Shown here piece after piece: positions 55,675 through 64,000 of a stretch of 64,000 nt of DNA (the stretch's first letter is position 1; each line of letters begins with the position of its first letter). A model generated the notes under the pieces. The model searched no databases and was not told the DNA's origin. It was given only the letters and a program-made list of their open reading frames with translations. This DNA is from Pandoraea anapnoica (GTDB lineage: Bacteria; Pseudomonadota; Gammaproteobacteria; Burkholderiales; Burkholderiaceae). The stretch lies in assembly GCF_902459765.1 (NCBI RefSeq), contig NZ_CABPSP010000001.1, positions 248,001 to 312,000 on the forward strand, given 5' to 3'. A program made the position numbers and the translations under genes.

Positions 55675-57267
55675 ATGAGTTCCATCGCTCACGATCACGT
55701 GGCGGGTCACGACGATCACGCGCACGACCATCCGCACGGATGGCGTCGCTGGCTATTCGCGACGAATCACAAGGACATCGGCACGTTGTACATGATCTTC
55801 TCGTTCGTCATGCTGCTCTCAGGCGGCGTGATGGCGTTGATGATCCGTGCGGAATTGTTCGAACCGGGCCTGCAGTTCATTCGTCCGGAGTTCTTCAATC
55901 AGCTCACCACCATGCACGGGCTGGTGATGATTTTCGGCGCGATCATGCCGGCGTTCGTGGGATTCGCGAACTGGATGATCCCGCTGCAAATCGGTGCGTC
56001 GGACATGGCGTTCGCACGCATGAACAACTTCAGCTTCTGGCTGCTGCCGGTGGGCGGTCTGCTCCTGATTTCGTCGTTCCTCGTGCCGGGCGGTGCGACC
56101 GCAGCAGGCTGGACGATGTACGCACCGCTGTCGGTGCAGATGGGGCCGGGCCAGGATCTGGCGATCTTCGGGGCGCACATTCTGGGCGCGTCGTCGATCA
56201 TGGGCGCGATCAACATCATCGTCACCATTCTGAACATGCGCGCACCGGGCATGACGCTGATGAAGATGCCGATGTTCGTGTGGACGTGGCTCATCACCGC
56301 CTACCTGCTCATCGCCGTGATGCCGGTGCTCGCCGGCGCGATCACGATGCTGCTCACGGACCGTCACTTCGGTACGTCTTTCTTCAACGCAGCGGGCGGC
56401 GGCGACCCGGTCATGTATCAGCACATCTTCTGGTTCTTCGGACACCCGGAGGTGTACATCATGATCTTGCCGGCGTTCGGGATCGTGTCGCAGGTGATTC
56501 CGGCGTTCTCGCGCAAGCCGCTGTTCGGCTATAGCTCGATGGTGTACGCCACGGCGTCGATCGCGATTCTGTCGTTCATGGTGTGGGCGCACCACATGTT
56601 CGTGACGGGCATGCCGGTCACCGGCCAGCTGTTCTTCATGTACGCGACGATGCTGATCTCCGTGCCCACGGGCGTGAAGGTCTTCAACTGGGTCGCCACG
56701 ATGTGGAAGGGCTCGCTCACGTTCGAGACGCCGATGCTGTTCTCCGTCGGCTTCCTCTTCGTGTTCACGATGGGCGGCTTCACGGGCCTGATTCTCTCGC
56801 TGGCCCCGCTCGACATTCAGATGCACGGTACTTATTACGTGGTGGCGCACTTCCACTACGTGTTAGTGGCCGGCTCGCTCTTCGCGCTATTCGCCGGGTT
56901 CTATTACTGGGTGCCGAAGTGGACGGGCCATATGTACAACGAGTGGCGCGGCAAGTTCCACTTCTGGGGCTCGCTCATCACGTTCAACGTGACGTTCTTC
57001 CCGATGCACTTCCTGGGTCTGGCGGGCATGCCGCGACGTTATGCCGATTACCCGGCGCAGTTCACGGACTTCAACCAGATCGCCACCATCGGCGCGTTCG
57101 GCTTCGGCCTGATGCAGGTGTACTTCCTGTTCTGGGTTGCGATTCCGACGTGGCGTGGCGGTAAAGCGGCCGAAGCCAAGCCGTGGGACGGTGCGCAAGG
57201 GCTGGAGTGGACCGTGCCGAGCCCGGCGCCGTTCCACACGTTCGAGACGCCGCCGAAGGTGCATTGA
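55675..57267 (+). CDS. ctaD: cytochrome c oxidase subunit I
   Basis: A 530-residue heme-copper oxidase catalytic subunit with twelve helices. CuB ligands lie in WFFGHPEVYI and in the following His pair (WAHHMF); the His linked to heme a3 is in VVAHFHYVL. The N-terminus is His/Asp-rich. It is aa3 type A by the HPEVY motif. The operon continues with assembly genes. Confidence 0.96.
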   Translation: MSSIAHDHVAGHDDHAHDHPHGWRRWLFATNHKDIGTLYMIFSFVMLLSGGVMALMIRAELFEPGLQFIRPEFFNQLTTMHGLVMIFGAIMPAFVGFANWMIPLQIGASDMAFARMNNFSFWLLPVGGLLLISSFLVPGGATAAGWTMYAPLSVQMGPGQDLAIFGAHILGASSIMGAINIIVTILNMRAPGMTLMKMPMFVWTWLITAYLLIAVMPVLAGAITMLLTDRHFGTSFFNAAGGGDPVMYQHIFWFFGHPEVYIMILPAFGIVSQVIPAFSRKPLFGYSSMVYATASIAILSFMVWAHHMFVTGMPVTGQLFFMYATMLISVPTGVKVFNWVATMWKGSLTFETPMLFSVGFLFVFTMGGFTGLILSLAPLDIQMHGTYYVVAHFHYVLVAGSLFALFAGFYYWVPKWTGHMYNEWRGKFHFWGSLITFNVTFFPMHFLGLAGMPRRYADYPAQFTDFNQIATIGAFGFGLMQVYFLFWVAIPTWRGGKAAEAKPWDGAQGLEWTVPSPAPFHTFETPPKVH

Positions 57268-57269
57268 AC

Positions 57270-57389
57270 ATGGCACTCAGTCCTGAACAGCGGGCGAGAA
57301 ACCTACGCACCGGGCTGATTCTAGGCTCGGTGGTGCTGGTGTTCTTCATCGGCGTGATGATCAAGACCAAATTGTTAGGCGGTATCTGA
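57270..57389 (+). CDS. cytochrome oxidase small assembly protein
   Basis: A 39-residue single-helix protein: a short basic N-terminus (SPEQRARNLRTG) then a helix. Proteins of this size and pattern are found between ctaD and ctaG in betaproteobacteria. It begins 2 bases after ctaD and its stop overlaps the ctaG start by one base. Confidence 0.8.
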   Translation: MALSPEQRARNLRTGLILGSVVLVFFIGVMIKTKLLGGI

Positions 57390-58021
57390 TGGCTGGCATG
57401 CGACGCCTCAACGTGCGCACCTTCAGCAAGCTCTTGCTGCTGGTCGCGGTGATGTTCGGATTCGGGTACGCGATGGTGCCGTTTTACCGCGCGTTCTGCG
57501 ATCTCGTGGGCATCAACCAGTTGGGAGATCGCACCACCGAGATCAGCGCGCGCAATTCGCAGGTCGACGAGAGCCGCACGATCACCGTTGAGTTCGACGC
57601 CAATGCGCAGGGACCGCTGCGCTTCAAACCGGCGAAGAGCAGCTTGACGGTGCATCCGGGGGAGATCGCGACCATCGAATATGAAGTGGCGAATCAGCAA
57701 CCGCATGAAGTCCGCGCGCAGGCGATTCCGAGCTACGCGCCCGCCCAGGCGGCGAGCTACTTCAAGAAGATCGAGTGTTTCTGCTTTACGCAGCAAACGC
57801 TCAGGGCCGGAGAGGCCAAAGAGTTTCCGGTGGTATTCGTGGTCGACACGAAGCTGCCTAAAGATGTGAATACGATCACGCTGTCCTATACTTTTTTCGA
57901 TCTCGGCAAGAACGACGCCAATCAACGTGCGGACGCCCCGACGGGTTCCCATGTTGGAGTGGTGAACGCAGGAACAAGGGCTGCAGATTCGATAGGGGGA
58001 GGCAAGGACGGCAATGGATGA
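57389..58021 (+). CDS. ctaG: cytochrome c oxidase assembly protein CtaG (Cox11)
   Basis: A 210-residue Cox11-type protein with one N-terminal helix ending YAMVPFYRAFCDLVGIN and a periplasmic Ig-like domain with the copper-binding motif ECFCF. It inserts CuB into subunit I. Confidence 0.93.
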   Translation: MAGMRRLNVRTFSKLLLLVAVMFGFGYAMVPFYRAFCDLVGINQLGDRTTEISARNSQVDESRTITVEFDANAQGPLRFKPAKSSLTVHPGEIATIEYEVANQQPHEVRAQAIPSYAPAQAASYFKKIECFCFTQQTLRAGEAKEFPVVFVVDTKLPKDVNTITLSYTFFDLGKNDANQRADAPTGSHVGVVNAGTRAADSIGGGKDGNG

Positions 58022-58235
58022 CCTGAAGGAGGCGACCCGGCGCAAGCTGTCTTTCTTCCAGACCATCGGTGCGGTGTTCTGGTCGTTTTTCGGTGTGCGC
58101 AAGGGGCGTGATCACGACCGCGACATGGCACAGCTTAACCCTGTGCATCTGATCGCGGCGGGGTTGATCGGGGGCATTCTGTTCGTTGTGGCGCTGGTGT
58201 TTCTGGCGAAGCTCGCCATCCGGCTCGCGACGTGA
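58014..58235 (+). CDS. DUF2970 small membrane protein
   Basis: A 73-residue protein with one C-terminal helix, preceded by SFFQTIGAVFWSFFGVRKG, matching DUF2970. It overlaps ctaG by 8 bases and precedes ctaE. Role unknown, probably in the oxidase complex or its assembly. Confidence 0.82.
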   Translation: MDDLKEATRRKLSFFQTIGAVFWSFFGVRKGRDHDRDMAQLNPVHLIAAGLIGGILFVVALVFLAKLAIRLAT

Positions 58236-58274
58236 TTGGTACAGACAAAGAGAACCAAGCCTGGAGAGATAAGA

Positions 58275-59135
58275 ATGAGTGGTCAACACCAAACGGCGCC
58301 GTACTACTTCGTGCCGGCCCCCTCGCGTCACCCGGTGAGCTGCAGTGTCGGCCTGCTGGTGGTGCTCGGCTCGGCCGCTGCGTGGGTCAACGGACTATCG
58401 TGGGCCCCGTGGACGGCGCTGGCTGGCCTGCTGTGGGTGCTGTGGGTGCTACGCAGCTGGTTCGGCGACTCGATCGCCGAGTCCGAGGGCGGTCTGTACA
58501 GCAAGCGCATCGACGTGTCCTATCGCTGGGGCATGAGCTGGTTCATCTTCTCCGAAGTGATGTTCTTCGCGGCATTCTTCGGCGCGCTGTTCTACGCACG
58601 TACGCTGGCCATGCCGTGGCTCGGCGACCTCGATAACAAGCTGCTGTGGCCCGACTTCAGCGCCGTGTGGCCGAACACCGGCCCGGCAGGCGTGGTCGAT
58701 GCGTTCGAGACGATGGGCCCGTGGCCGATCCCGACGCTCAACACCGCACTGCTGTTGACCTCCGGCGTCACGCTCACGATCTCGCACCACGCGCTGCGTG
58801 CAAACCACCGTGGCAGCGCGATCTTCTGGTTGTTCGCCACCGTCGTGCTCGGTTTCGTGTTCCTCGGCTTCCAGGCGTACGAATACCACCACGCTTACAC
58901 CGAACTGAACCTCAAGCTGACCTCGGGCGTGTACGGTTCGACCTTCTTCCTGCTCACGGGCTTCCACGGTTTCCACGTGATGCTGGGCGCGATCATGCTC
59001 TCCGTCATGCTGGTGCGCCTGATGAAGGGCCACTTCACGCCGGATCATCACTTCGGTTTCGAAGGCGCCGCGTGGTACTGGCACTTTGTGGACGTGGTGT
59101 GGCTGGGGCTGTACGTCGTGGTCTACTGGCTCTGA
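58275..59135 (+). CDS. ctaE: cytochrome c oxidase subunit III
   Basis: A 286-residue seven-helix subunit III. Typical segments are SEVMFFAAFFGALFYAR and LTGFHGFHVMLGA, and a C-terminal HFVDVVWLGLYVVVYW. It stabilises subunit I. A terminator follows 27 bases after the stop. Confidence 0.95.
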   Translation: MSGQHQTAPYYFVPAPSRHPVSCSVGLLVVLGSAAAWVNGLSWAPWTALAGLLWVLWVLRSWFGDSIAESEGGLYSKRIDVSYRWGMSWFIFSEVMFFAAFFGALFYARTLAMPWLGDLDNKLLWPDFSAVWPNTGPAGVVDAFETMGPWPIPTLNTALLLTSGVTLTISHHALRANHRGSAIFWLFATVVLGFVFLGFQAYEYHHAYTELNLKLTSGVYGSTFFLLTGFHGFHVMLGAIMLSVMLVRLMKGHFTPDHHFGFEGAAWYWHFVDVVWLGLYVVVYWL

Positions 59136-59162
59136 CGTCGGCATCGAAACACACTTCAGGGG

Positions 59163-59190
59163 CGCCGCCGGATTCCGGCGGCGTTTCCAT
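59163..59190 (+). terminator. terminator of the oxidase structural operon
   Basis: Perfect 9-bp arms CGCCGCCGG and CCGGCGGCG with an ATT loop, then TTTCCATTT. Confidence 0.75.
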
Positions 59191-59338
59191 TTGATGCGGC
59201 CTTATGTCGCACAGTTGGCGGGATACCGGTGGTGACGGCATTGCGCCACCGCCGTGAATGTCGGCAGACGTTATTCGGCGTAAAGCAGCGTGGCAGAGAG
59301 GGGGTGCGGCGATTTGCCGCAGGAGACTGGCGCGGGAC

Positions 59339-59542
59339 TCAGTATCGTATGCCCGTGCTGTGAATCCAGCCCATCCAGTTGGCGAACAGGATGAGCAGGA
59401 ACAGCGTCACCGACAGGCCGACGCGCACCATCAGCGATTGCACGGTGCGGTTCGATCGGCCCTTGTCCCGCATCATGAAAAACAATGCGGACGCCAGACT
59501 GCCGAGAATCAGGACGAAGGCGATGGCAACGATGATGCGCAT
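59339..59542 (-). CDS. twin-transmembrane DUF2909 protein
   Basis: A 67-residue protein with two helices joined by a basic loop (RDKGRSNRTVQS), matching DUF2909 small membrane proteins found in betaproteobacterial oxidase loci. It is divergent from the SURF1 gene, with about 120 bases between starts. Function unknown. Confidence 0.8.
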   Translation of the reverse strand: MRIIVAIAFVLILGSLASALFFMMRDKGRSNRTVQSLMVRVGLSVTLFLLILFANWMGWIHSTGIRY

Positions 59543-59662
59543 GATCTGTCCGATGACGGGAATTCGTCATTATCGGGCAACGCACACGCGCTGGCACGCT
59601 GCAATGCAGTGTGGACAGCCAACGCTGTGCAACATCAGGCGGCAGCCGGACAAGGAACGTAC

Positions 59663-60412
59663 GTGTTGAAAACTCTCTTGCGCGGCATGCGGCCTGTGCC
59701 CGCCGTGCTGATACTGCTGGGCGTGATGCTCACCGCCGCACTCGGCGTGTGGCAGTACCAGCGTGCGCAGATGCGTCTGGCGCGTCAGGCGCAGATCGAG
59801 CAGGCCGAGCGCGCGCCGGTCATCGCGCTCGGTGCGCGGGCCTATTCGCTGGACGACGTGAGCCATCGGCGCGTGCGCGTCACGGGTCGATTCCTGCGTA
59901 ATCGCGTGGTGTATCTCGATAACCGTCCGCGTAACGAACTGCCCGGCTTCTATGTGGTGATGGCGCTGCAAGTGGCGCCCGATCACGTGGTGCTCGTCAA
60001 TCGCGGATGGCTGCCGCGCGACCTGCGCGACCGCGCGTCGATCATGCCGTATGCCACACCGGCGGGCGATATCACGGTGGAAGGCCTTGCCATGCCCGAC
60101 CCGTCGCGCGCCTTCGAACTGGGGCACGGGGGCTCGGCGGCGGGGCTGTCGATTCGTCAGAACCTCGACGTGACGGAATATGCGCGTGAGGCGTCGCTGC
60201 CGCTGCAACCGTTCGTCATCATGCAGACAAACGACACGGGTGATCACCTGCTGCGCGACTGGCCGCAACCGGCGAGCGGCGCGGATCGCAACTATGGTTA
60301 TATGGCGCAGTGGTTCGGCATGTCGCTGATTCTGGCGCTGCTGGGACTGCGCCTGGCGTATCGACGCGGCCGTCGCATGGCGACAGCGACCAACAAATTC
60401 ACGCGGGCATAA
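59663..60412 (+). CDS. SURF1-family oxidase assembly protein
   Basis: A 249-residue SURF1 homologue with helices at both ends and a periplasmic middle: N-terminal GVMLTAALGVWQYQRAQ, a central VYLDNRPRNELPGFYV and VLVNRGWLPRD, C-terminal YMAQWFGMS. It helps heme a insertion into subunit I. Start GTG at 59663 with an AAGGA site; a TTG one codon later is possible. Confidence 0.9.
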   Translation: MLKTLLRGMRPVPAVLILLGVMLTAALGVWQYQRAQMRLARQAQIEQAERAPVIALGARAYSLDDVSHRRVRVTGRFLRNRVVYLDNRPRNELPGFYVVMALQVAPDHVVLVNRGWLPRDLRDRASIMPYATPAGDITVEGLAMPDPSRAFELGHGGSAAGLSIRQNLDVTEYAREASLPLQPFVIMQTNDTGDHLLRDWPQPASGADRNYGYMAQWFGMSLILALLGLRLAYRRGRRMATATNKFTRA

Positions 60413-60430
60413 GACGCGCATAAGGCCAAC

Positions 60431-61063
60431 ATGAGTGCAAATGTGAGTACGGATCGGAGTGGAAGTCCTGCCGTCGACCCGGTGCAACGACGCCGCGCGA
60501 GGCGTATGCTCGTGCTGCTCTTCGTGGTGTGCGCCGCGCCAGCGGTGGCGGCGTATCTGATGTATTTCGTTTTCAAGCCGCAGGGCGGCACATCCGCCTA
60601 CGGCAAGCTGATCGAGCCGCAGCGTCCGTTGCCGACGCTCGTTGTGCACGACGACGAGACGGGCGAGGACCTGCCGTTGTCGTCGCTCAAGGGCAAATGG
60701 CTCATGATCAGCGCCGACACGGCCACATGCGACGAGAATTGCGTCAGCAAGCTCTTCTATATGCGGCAGATCCGCGTCCTGCAGGGCAACGAGCGCACGA
60801 GAGTGGAAACGCTGTGGCTGGTGACAGACGCCTCGAAGGTGTCGCAACAGATCGACGACGCTTACCCTGATACGCGCCGCCTGCGTGCCGATCCGGTCGC
60901 GCTCGCCTCGTGGCTGCCGACGCAGGAGGGCACCGGCCTGCGCGATCATATCTATCTGGTCGACCCGCTGGGCAACCTGATGATGGCGTTCCCGAAGAAC
61001 GCCGATCCGGGCAAGATCAAAAGCGATCTGTCGCGACTGCTGAAGTGGTCGGGGACGGGTTGA
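60431..61063 (+). CDS. SCO1-like membrane-anchored thioredoxin-fold protein
   Basis: A 210-residue protein with one helix (about residues 26-48) and a thioredoxin-like domain carrying CDENC (a Cx3C pair, as in SCO copper chaperones) and a His in LRDHIYLVDPLGN. It probably helps copper delivery or CuA thiol reduction. It is more divergent than the SCO gene at 63399. It lies between surf1 and ctaA. Confidence 0.78.
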   Translation: MSANVSTDRSGSPAVDPVQRRRARRMLVLLFVVCAAPAVAAYLMYFVFKPQGGTSAYGKLIEPQRPLPTLVVHDDETGEDLPLSSLKGKWLMISADTATCDENCVSKLFYMRQIRVLQGNERTRVETLWLVTDASKVSQQIDDAYPDTRRLRADPVALASWLPTQEGTGLRDHIYLVDPLGNLMMAFPKNADPGKIKSDLSRLLKWSGTG

Positions 61064-61157
61064 TGGGACGAGGGAACGTCCCTCTCACGATGAATGAAAC
61101 GAATGGCCCCGGGGCGCACGTGCGCCCCCGACTTGTTGAAGAACTGACGTAAAACCG

Positions 61158-62348
61158 ATGCTTTACCTTCTGGAACTGGGCTTCATCGGCCTGTGTATCG
61201 CGGTGCTGCCGCTCGGCTGGGTACTGCTGCGCCGCGACGCGAACAAGTACCGCAAACTGGCCTGGGTGACGACCTTTCTCACGCTCGACCTGATCATGTT
61301 CGGCGGCTTCACGCGTCTGACGGATTCGGGTCTCGGATGCCCCGACTGGCCGGGGTGCTACGGCACGTCGTCGCCGTTCGCCGCCCATGCCGACATCCAT
61401 GCGGCGCAGTTGATGCTGCCCAGCGGCCCGGTGACCTTCGTCAAGGCGTGGATCGAGATGATCCACCGGTATTTCGCGATGGCCGTGGGCGTGCTCATCA
61501 TCACCCTGATGGTGATGGCGTGGGTCAAGCGCCGCGAGCTGAAGCAATCGCCGTGGCTGGCCACGTGGCTGCTGGTGCTCGTGTGCGTGCAGGGGGCGTT
61601 CGGGGCGTGGACCGTCACGATGAAGCTGCAGCCGGTGATCGTCTCCATTCATTTGATGTTGGCGCTCACTTTGCTAGGGTCGCTGGCATGGCTGGCATGT
61701 CGGCAGATGCCGTTGGCTAGCGTTGCGGCCGATGCCGGGGCCTTGCGCTGGCGGTGGGCGGCGCTGATCGGGCTGGCGTTGCTCGTCTTCCAGATTGCCC
61801 TTGGCGGATGGGTAAGCACCAACTACGCTGTATTGGCATGCACTGACTTCCCGACGTGCCAGGGGCAGTGGATTCCGTCGATGGACTTGCATAACGGATT
61901 CAAGCTATGGCGAGAACTGGGCAAGACGGCGGGTGGCGAGGTGATTCCGATGGATGCGCTCGTGGCGATCCATTGGGTGCACCGGACGTTTGCCGTGGTC
62001 GTGGTGCTGTATCTGGCGTGGCTGGCGAGTCGGCTGCGACGTCATGCCGCGCTCAGAAAGCTCTCGATTCTGGTATTTCTACTGGTGCTCGTGCAATTTG
62101 CGACCGGATTGTCGAACATCGTTTTCCAATGGCCGCTGCTCAATGCCATTGCCCACAACGGCGGCGCGGCGGTCCTGCTGCTTTTGCTTGTCATGTTAAA
62201 CTACCGCATTCGCGCCGCCCGCTTAGTCGCAGCGGCGCCCATTGCGGCCAGCCTGATAGATCAGGCAGACGTCCCGGCCCGCCAGAAGCCTTTCTCCGCA
62301 GCGGAGCCGGCTGCCGCACCGCTCGGCGCCCCGTCTGGCCCGGCGTAG
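61158..62348 (+). CDS. ctaA: heme A synthase
   Basis: A 396-residue CtaA with eight helices. Marks are [21 protein letters not shown] near the N-terminus (split: residues about 50-70), the heme-ligand His in [10 protein letters not shown] and in a later HWVHRTFA, and a second cysteine pair CTDFPTCQG. It oxidises heme O to heme A. The C-terminal about 35 residues are Ala/Pro-rich. Confidence 0.93.
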   Translation: MLYLLELGFIGLCIAVLPLGWVLLRRDANKYRKLAWVTTFLTLDLIMFGGFTRLTDSGLGCPDWPGCYGTSSPFAAHADIHAAQLMLPSGPVTFVKAWIEMIHRYFAMAVGVLIITLMVMAWVKRRELKQSPWLATWLLVLVCVQGAFGAWTVTMKLQPVIVSIHLMLALTLLGSLAWLACRQMPLASVAADAGALRWRWAALIGLALLVFQIALGGWVSTNYAVLACTDFPTCQGQWIPSMDLHNGFKLWRELGKTAGGEVIPMDALVAIHWVHRTFAVVVVLYLAWLASRLRRHAALRKLSILVFLLVLVQFATGLSNIVFQWPLLNAIAHNGGAAVLLLLLVMLNYRIRAARLVAAAPIAASLIDQADVPARQKPFSAAEPAAAPLGAPSGPA

Positions 62349-62367
62349 CGCATTGCCTTCAGAGTGT

Positions 62368-63273
62368 ATGAAAAGCACGACCCTTCCCCATCCGCCGGCT
62401 AGCCGTATCGCGCAATATTGGGCGCTGACCAAGCCCCGCGTGACGCAGCTCGCCGTCTTCTGTGCCGTGATCGGCATGTTCCTGTCCACGCGCGGCATGG
62501 TGCCGTGGCAGGTGCTGATCGGCGGCACCATCGGCATCTGGCTGCTCGCCGGATCGGCCTTTGCCGTGAACTGCCTGATTGAGCAACGCGTCGACGCCCT
62601 CATGCGTCGCACCGCGTGGCGTCCGTCGGCACGCGGCGAGATCGCACCGTGGCAGATCATCGTCTTCTCGACGATTCTGGGTGCCGCTGGCATGGTGGTG
62701 CTCTACACGTTCACGAATCCCCTGACGATGTGGCTGACGCTCGGCACGTTCGTCGGCTACGCGCTTATTTACACCATTATCCTCAAGCCCTCGACGCCGC
62801 AGAACATCGTGATCGGCGGCGCGGCAGGTGCGATGCCCCCGGCACTCGGCTGGGCCGCTGCGACCGGCGCGGTGCCAGCCGATGCGTGGATTCTGGTGCT
62901 GATCATCTTCGTCTGGACGCCGCCGCACTTCTGGGCGCTCGCGCTTTACCGCCGTCAGGACTACGTGAATTCGGGGCTGCCGATGCTGCCGATCACGCAT
63001 GGCGAGAAGTACACGCGTTTGCAGATTCTGTTGTACAGCGTCGTGCTGTTTGCGGTGTCGCTGCTGCCGTTCGCGCATCGCATGAGCGGCTATCTGTATC
63101 TCGTCTCGGCGGTCGTGCTCTCGGGCATCTTCCTCGGTTACGCGGTCAAGCTATGGCGCAAGTATTCCGATGAGCTCTCGCGCTCGATGTTCCGCTATTC
63201 GATCGTCTACCTCTCGCTGCTGTTCGCGGCGTTGCTGGTCGATCATTACGTGCAGATCTACCTGCTGGGCTGA
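62368..63273 (+). CDS. ctaB: protoheme IX farnesyltransferase (heme O synthase)
   Basis: A 301-residue UbiA-family prenyltransferase with about nine helices. The first polyprenyl-binding motif reads [12 protein letters not shown], with Glu in place of the first Asp. TKPRVTQL and YTRLQIL segments are conserved. It makes heme O for CtaA, 19 bases after the ctaA stop. The ATG at 62368 matches family starts. Confidence 0.94.
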   Translation: MKSTTLPHPPASRIAQYWALTKPRVTQLAVFCAVIGMFLSTRGMVPWQVLIGGTIGIWLLAGSAFAVNCLIEQRVDALMRRTAWRPSARGEIAPWQIIVFSTILGAAGMVVLYTFTNPLTMWLTLGTFVGYALIYTIILKPSTPQNIVIGGAAGAMPPALGWAAATGAVPADAWILVLIIFVWTPPHFWALALYRRQDYVNSGLPMLPITHGEKYTRLQILLYSVVLFAVSLLPFAHRMSGYLYLVSAVVLSGIFLGYAVKLWRKYSDELSRSMFRYSIVYLSLLFAALLVDHYVQIYLLG

Positions 63274-63313
63274 ACTTCCGGGGCATTTGCCCATCACAGG
63301 CTGAGTCACGACG

Positions 63314-63357
63314 ACAGGCGCGTTACGGTATTCTTCGCCGGCGCGCCTGTTGTGTTT
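63314..63357 (+). terminator. possible terminator after ctaB
   Basis: Perfect 9-bp arms ACAGGCGCG and CGCGCCTGT separated by 19 bases, followed by TGTGTTTT. Moderately convincing. Confidence 0.5.
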
Positions 63358-63398
63358 TCCGAAGGCGTTTTTTCCATACGTTCTGGGGTCATTCGTTC

Positions 63399-64000
63399 AT
63401 GAATCTTGCTGTCATCTGGTTGCGCCGTGCGATGTTGCTGATGGGGCTGACGGTGCTTCTCGCCGCCTGCGGTAAGGAAGGGCCGACGTTCACGAGCCTC
63501 GATATCACCGGCAACAAGGAATTCGCCAAGGACTTCTCGTTGCAGGATCCGCAGGGCAAGACGCGCACGCTCGCCGATTACAAAGGTAAGGCCGTGGTGA
63601 TGTTCTTCGGCTACACGCATTGCCCGGACGTCTGCCCGACCACGATGGCGGAACTCAATCAGGTGATGCAGAAGCTCGGTGCGGACGACGCTCAGCGCGT
63701 TCAGGTGCTGTTCGTGACGGTCGATCCGCAGCGCGATTCGGCCGAACTGATGGGCCAGTACGTACCGGCGTTCAATCCCGCTTTCGTGGGGCTGCGGCCT
63801 GCGGATGACGCCGCGCTCAAGGAAGTGACCAAGTCGTTCCGCGTCGTGGTCAACAAGGTGGAAGGGTCGACGCCCAACAACTACACCATCGATCACACGG
63901 CCGGGATTTACGTCTTCGATCCGAACGGGCAACTGCGTCTGTTCATGCGTCCGGACGAGCCGGTCGATGCGATGGCCAAGGACCTGAAGACGTTGCTGAG
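63399..64000 (+). CDS. SCO1/SenC copper chaperone (cut by window end)
   Basis: The frame opens at ATG 63399 and is still open at the window edge, 200 codons in. A lipoprotein signal ends LLAAC; then a thioredoxin-fold SCO domain with the copper-binding CPDVC in GYTHCPDVCPTT, VTVDPQRDS and the ligand His in IDHTAGIYVFD. It delivers copper to CuA of subunit II. Very little is missing, judging from family length. Confidence 0.92.
   Translation, partial: MNLAVIWLRRAMLLMGLTVLLAACGKEGPTFTSLDITGNKEFAKDFSLQDPQGKTRTLADYKGKAVVMFFGYTHCPDVCPTTMAELNQVMQKLGADDAQRVQVLFVTVDPQRDSAELMGQYVPAFNPAFVGLRPADDAALKEVTKSFRVVVNKVEGSTPNNYTIDHTAGIYVFDPNGQLRLFMRPDEPVDAMAKDLKTLL

Overview
The window is about 64 kb of high-GC chromosomal DNA from a betaproteobacterium of the Burkholderiaceae. 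Several blocks have the gene order I remember from Burkholderia and its relatives: dacC-dat-ybeD with lipB-lipA, comM-ubiK-torF-glnK-amtB-gshA-gshB followed by ptsH-ptsI, gpmA-ctpA-moeB, grxC-secB-gpsA, comF-bioC, and a full aa3 cytochrome oxidase operon. Pandoraea is my best guess at genus, from recollection of similar loci and not from any search. No prophage, insertion sequence, CRISPR array, rRNA or tRNA gene was found.

Layout. 1-11 kb: the end of an MFS transporter, a small 2Fe-2S protein, a hydrolase, DacC, D-amino acid transaminase, YbeD, a GcvA-like LysR regulator, DUF2917, an EamA transporter, LipB and LipA, an N-formylglutamate amidohydrolase and an IclR regulator. 11-19 kb: an ABC importer of the SsuA/NMT1 type running straight into dctA-dctB-dctD, with a sigma-54 promoter in front of the importer. 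19-28.5 kb: two periplasmic thioredoxin-like proteins, a lipoprotein, ComM, UbiK, then torF-glnK-amtB behind a consensus sigma-54 promoter and two NtrC-type sites, then gshA. 28.9-34 kb: a LuxR-type regulator between gshA and gshB, and a PTS trio (EIIA, HPr, EI) without a permease. 34-43.5 kb: MoeB, CtpA, GpmA, rhodanese, glutaredoxin, SecB, GpsA, macrodomain protein, TrmL, ComF and BioC.

43.7-53.3 kb is the striking part. Eight tightly packed genes on the plus strand are followed by a convergent LuxR-family regulator gene. They encode SbnA- and SbnB-like enzymes (making L-2,3-diaminopropionate), an adenylosuccinate synthetase homologue, an AurF-type diiron N-oxygenase with all seven iron ligands, an acetylornithine-carbamoyltransferase-like enzyme, a threonine-synthase-like PLP enzyme, a D-amino-acid-oxidase-family flavoprotein and a flavin-reductase-like protein. 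The regulator keeps the acyl-homoserine-lactone pocket. There is no NRPS, PKS, carrier protein or exporter. The simplest reading is a quorum-controlled pathway to a small N-oxygenated, possibly carbamoylated diaminopropionate derivative, with the PurA homologue acting either as a biosynthetic ligase or as a resistant copy of the target. The product is unknown to me.

53.8-64 kb: DUF2244, the cytochrome c oxidase operon (ctaC, ctaD, small assembly protein, ctaG, DUF2970, ctaE), a small membrane protein, SURF1, a SCO-like protein, heme A synthase, heme O synthase and a truncated SCO1/SenC gene at the window edge. This is one functional block for building and metallating the aa3 oxidase.
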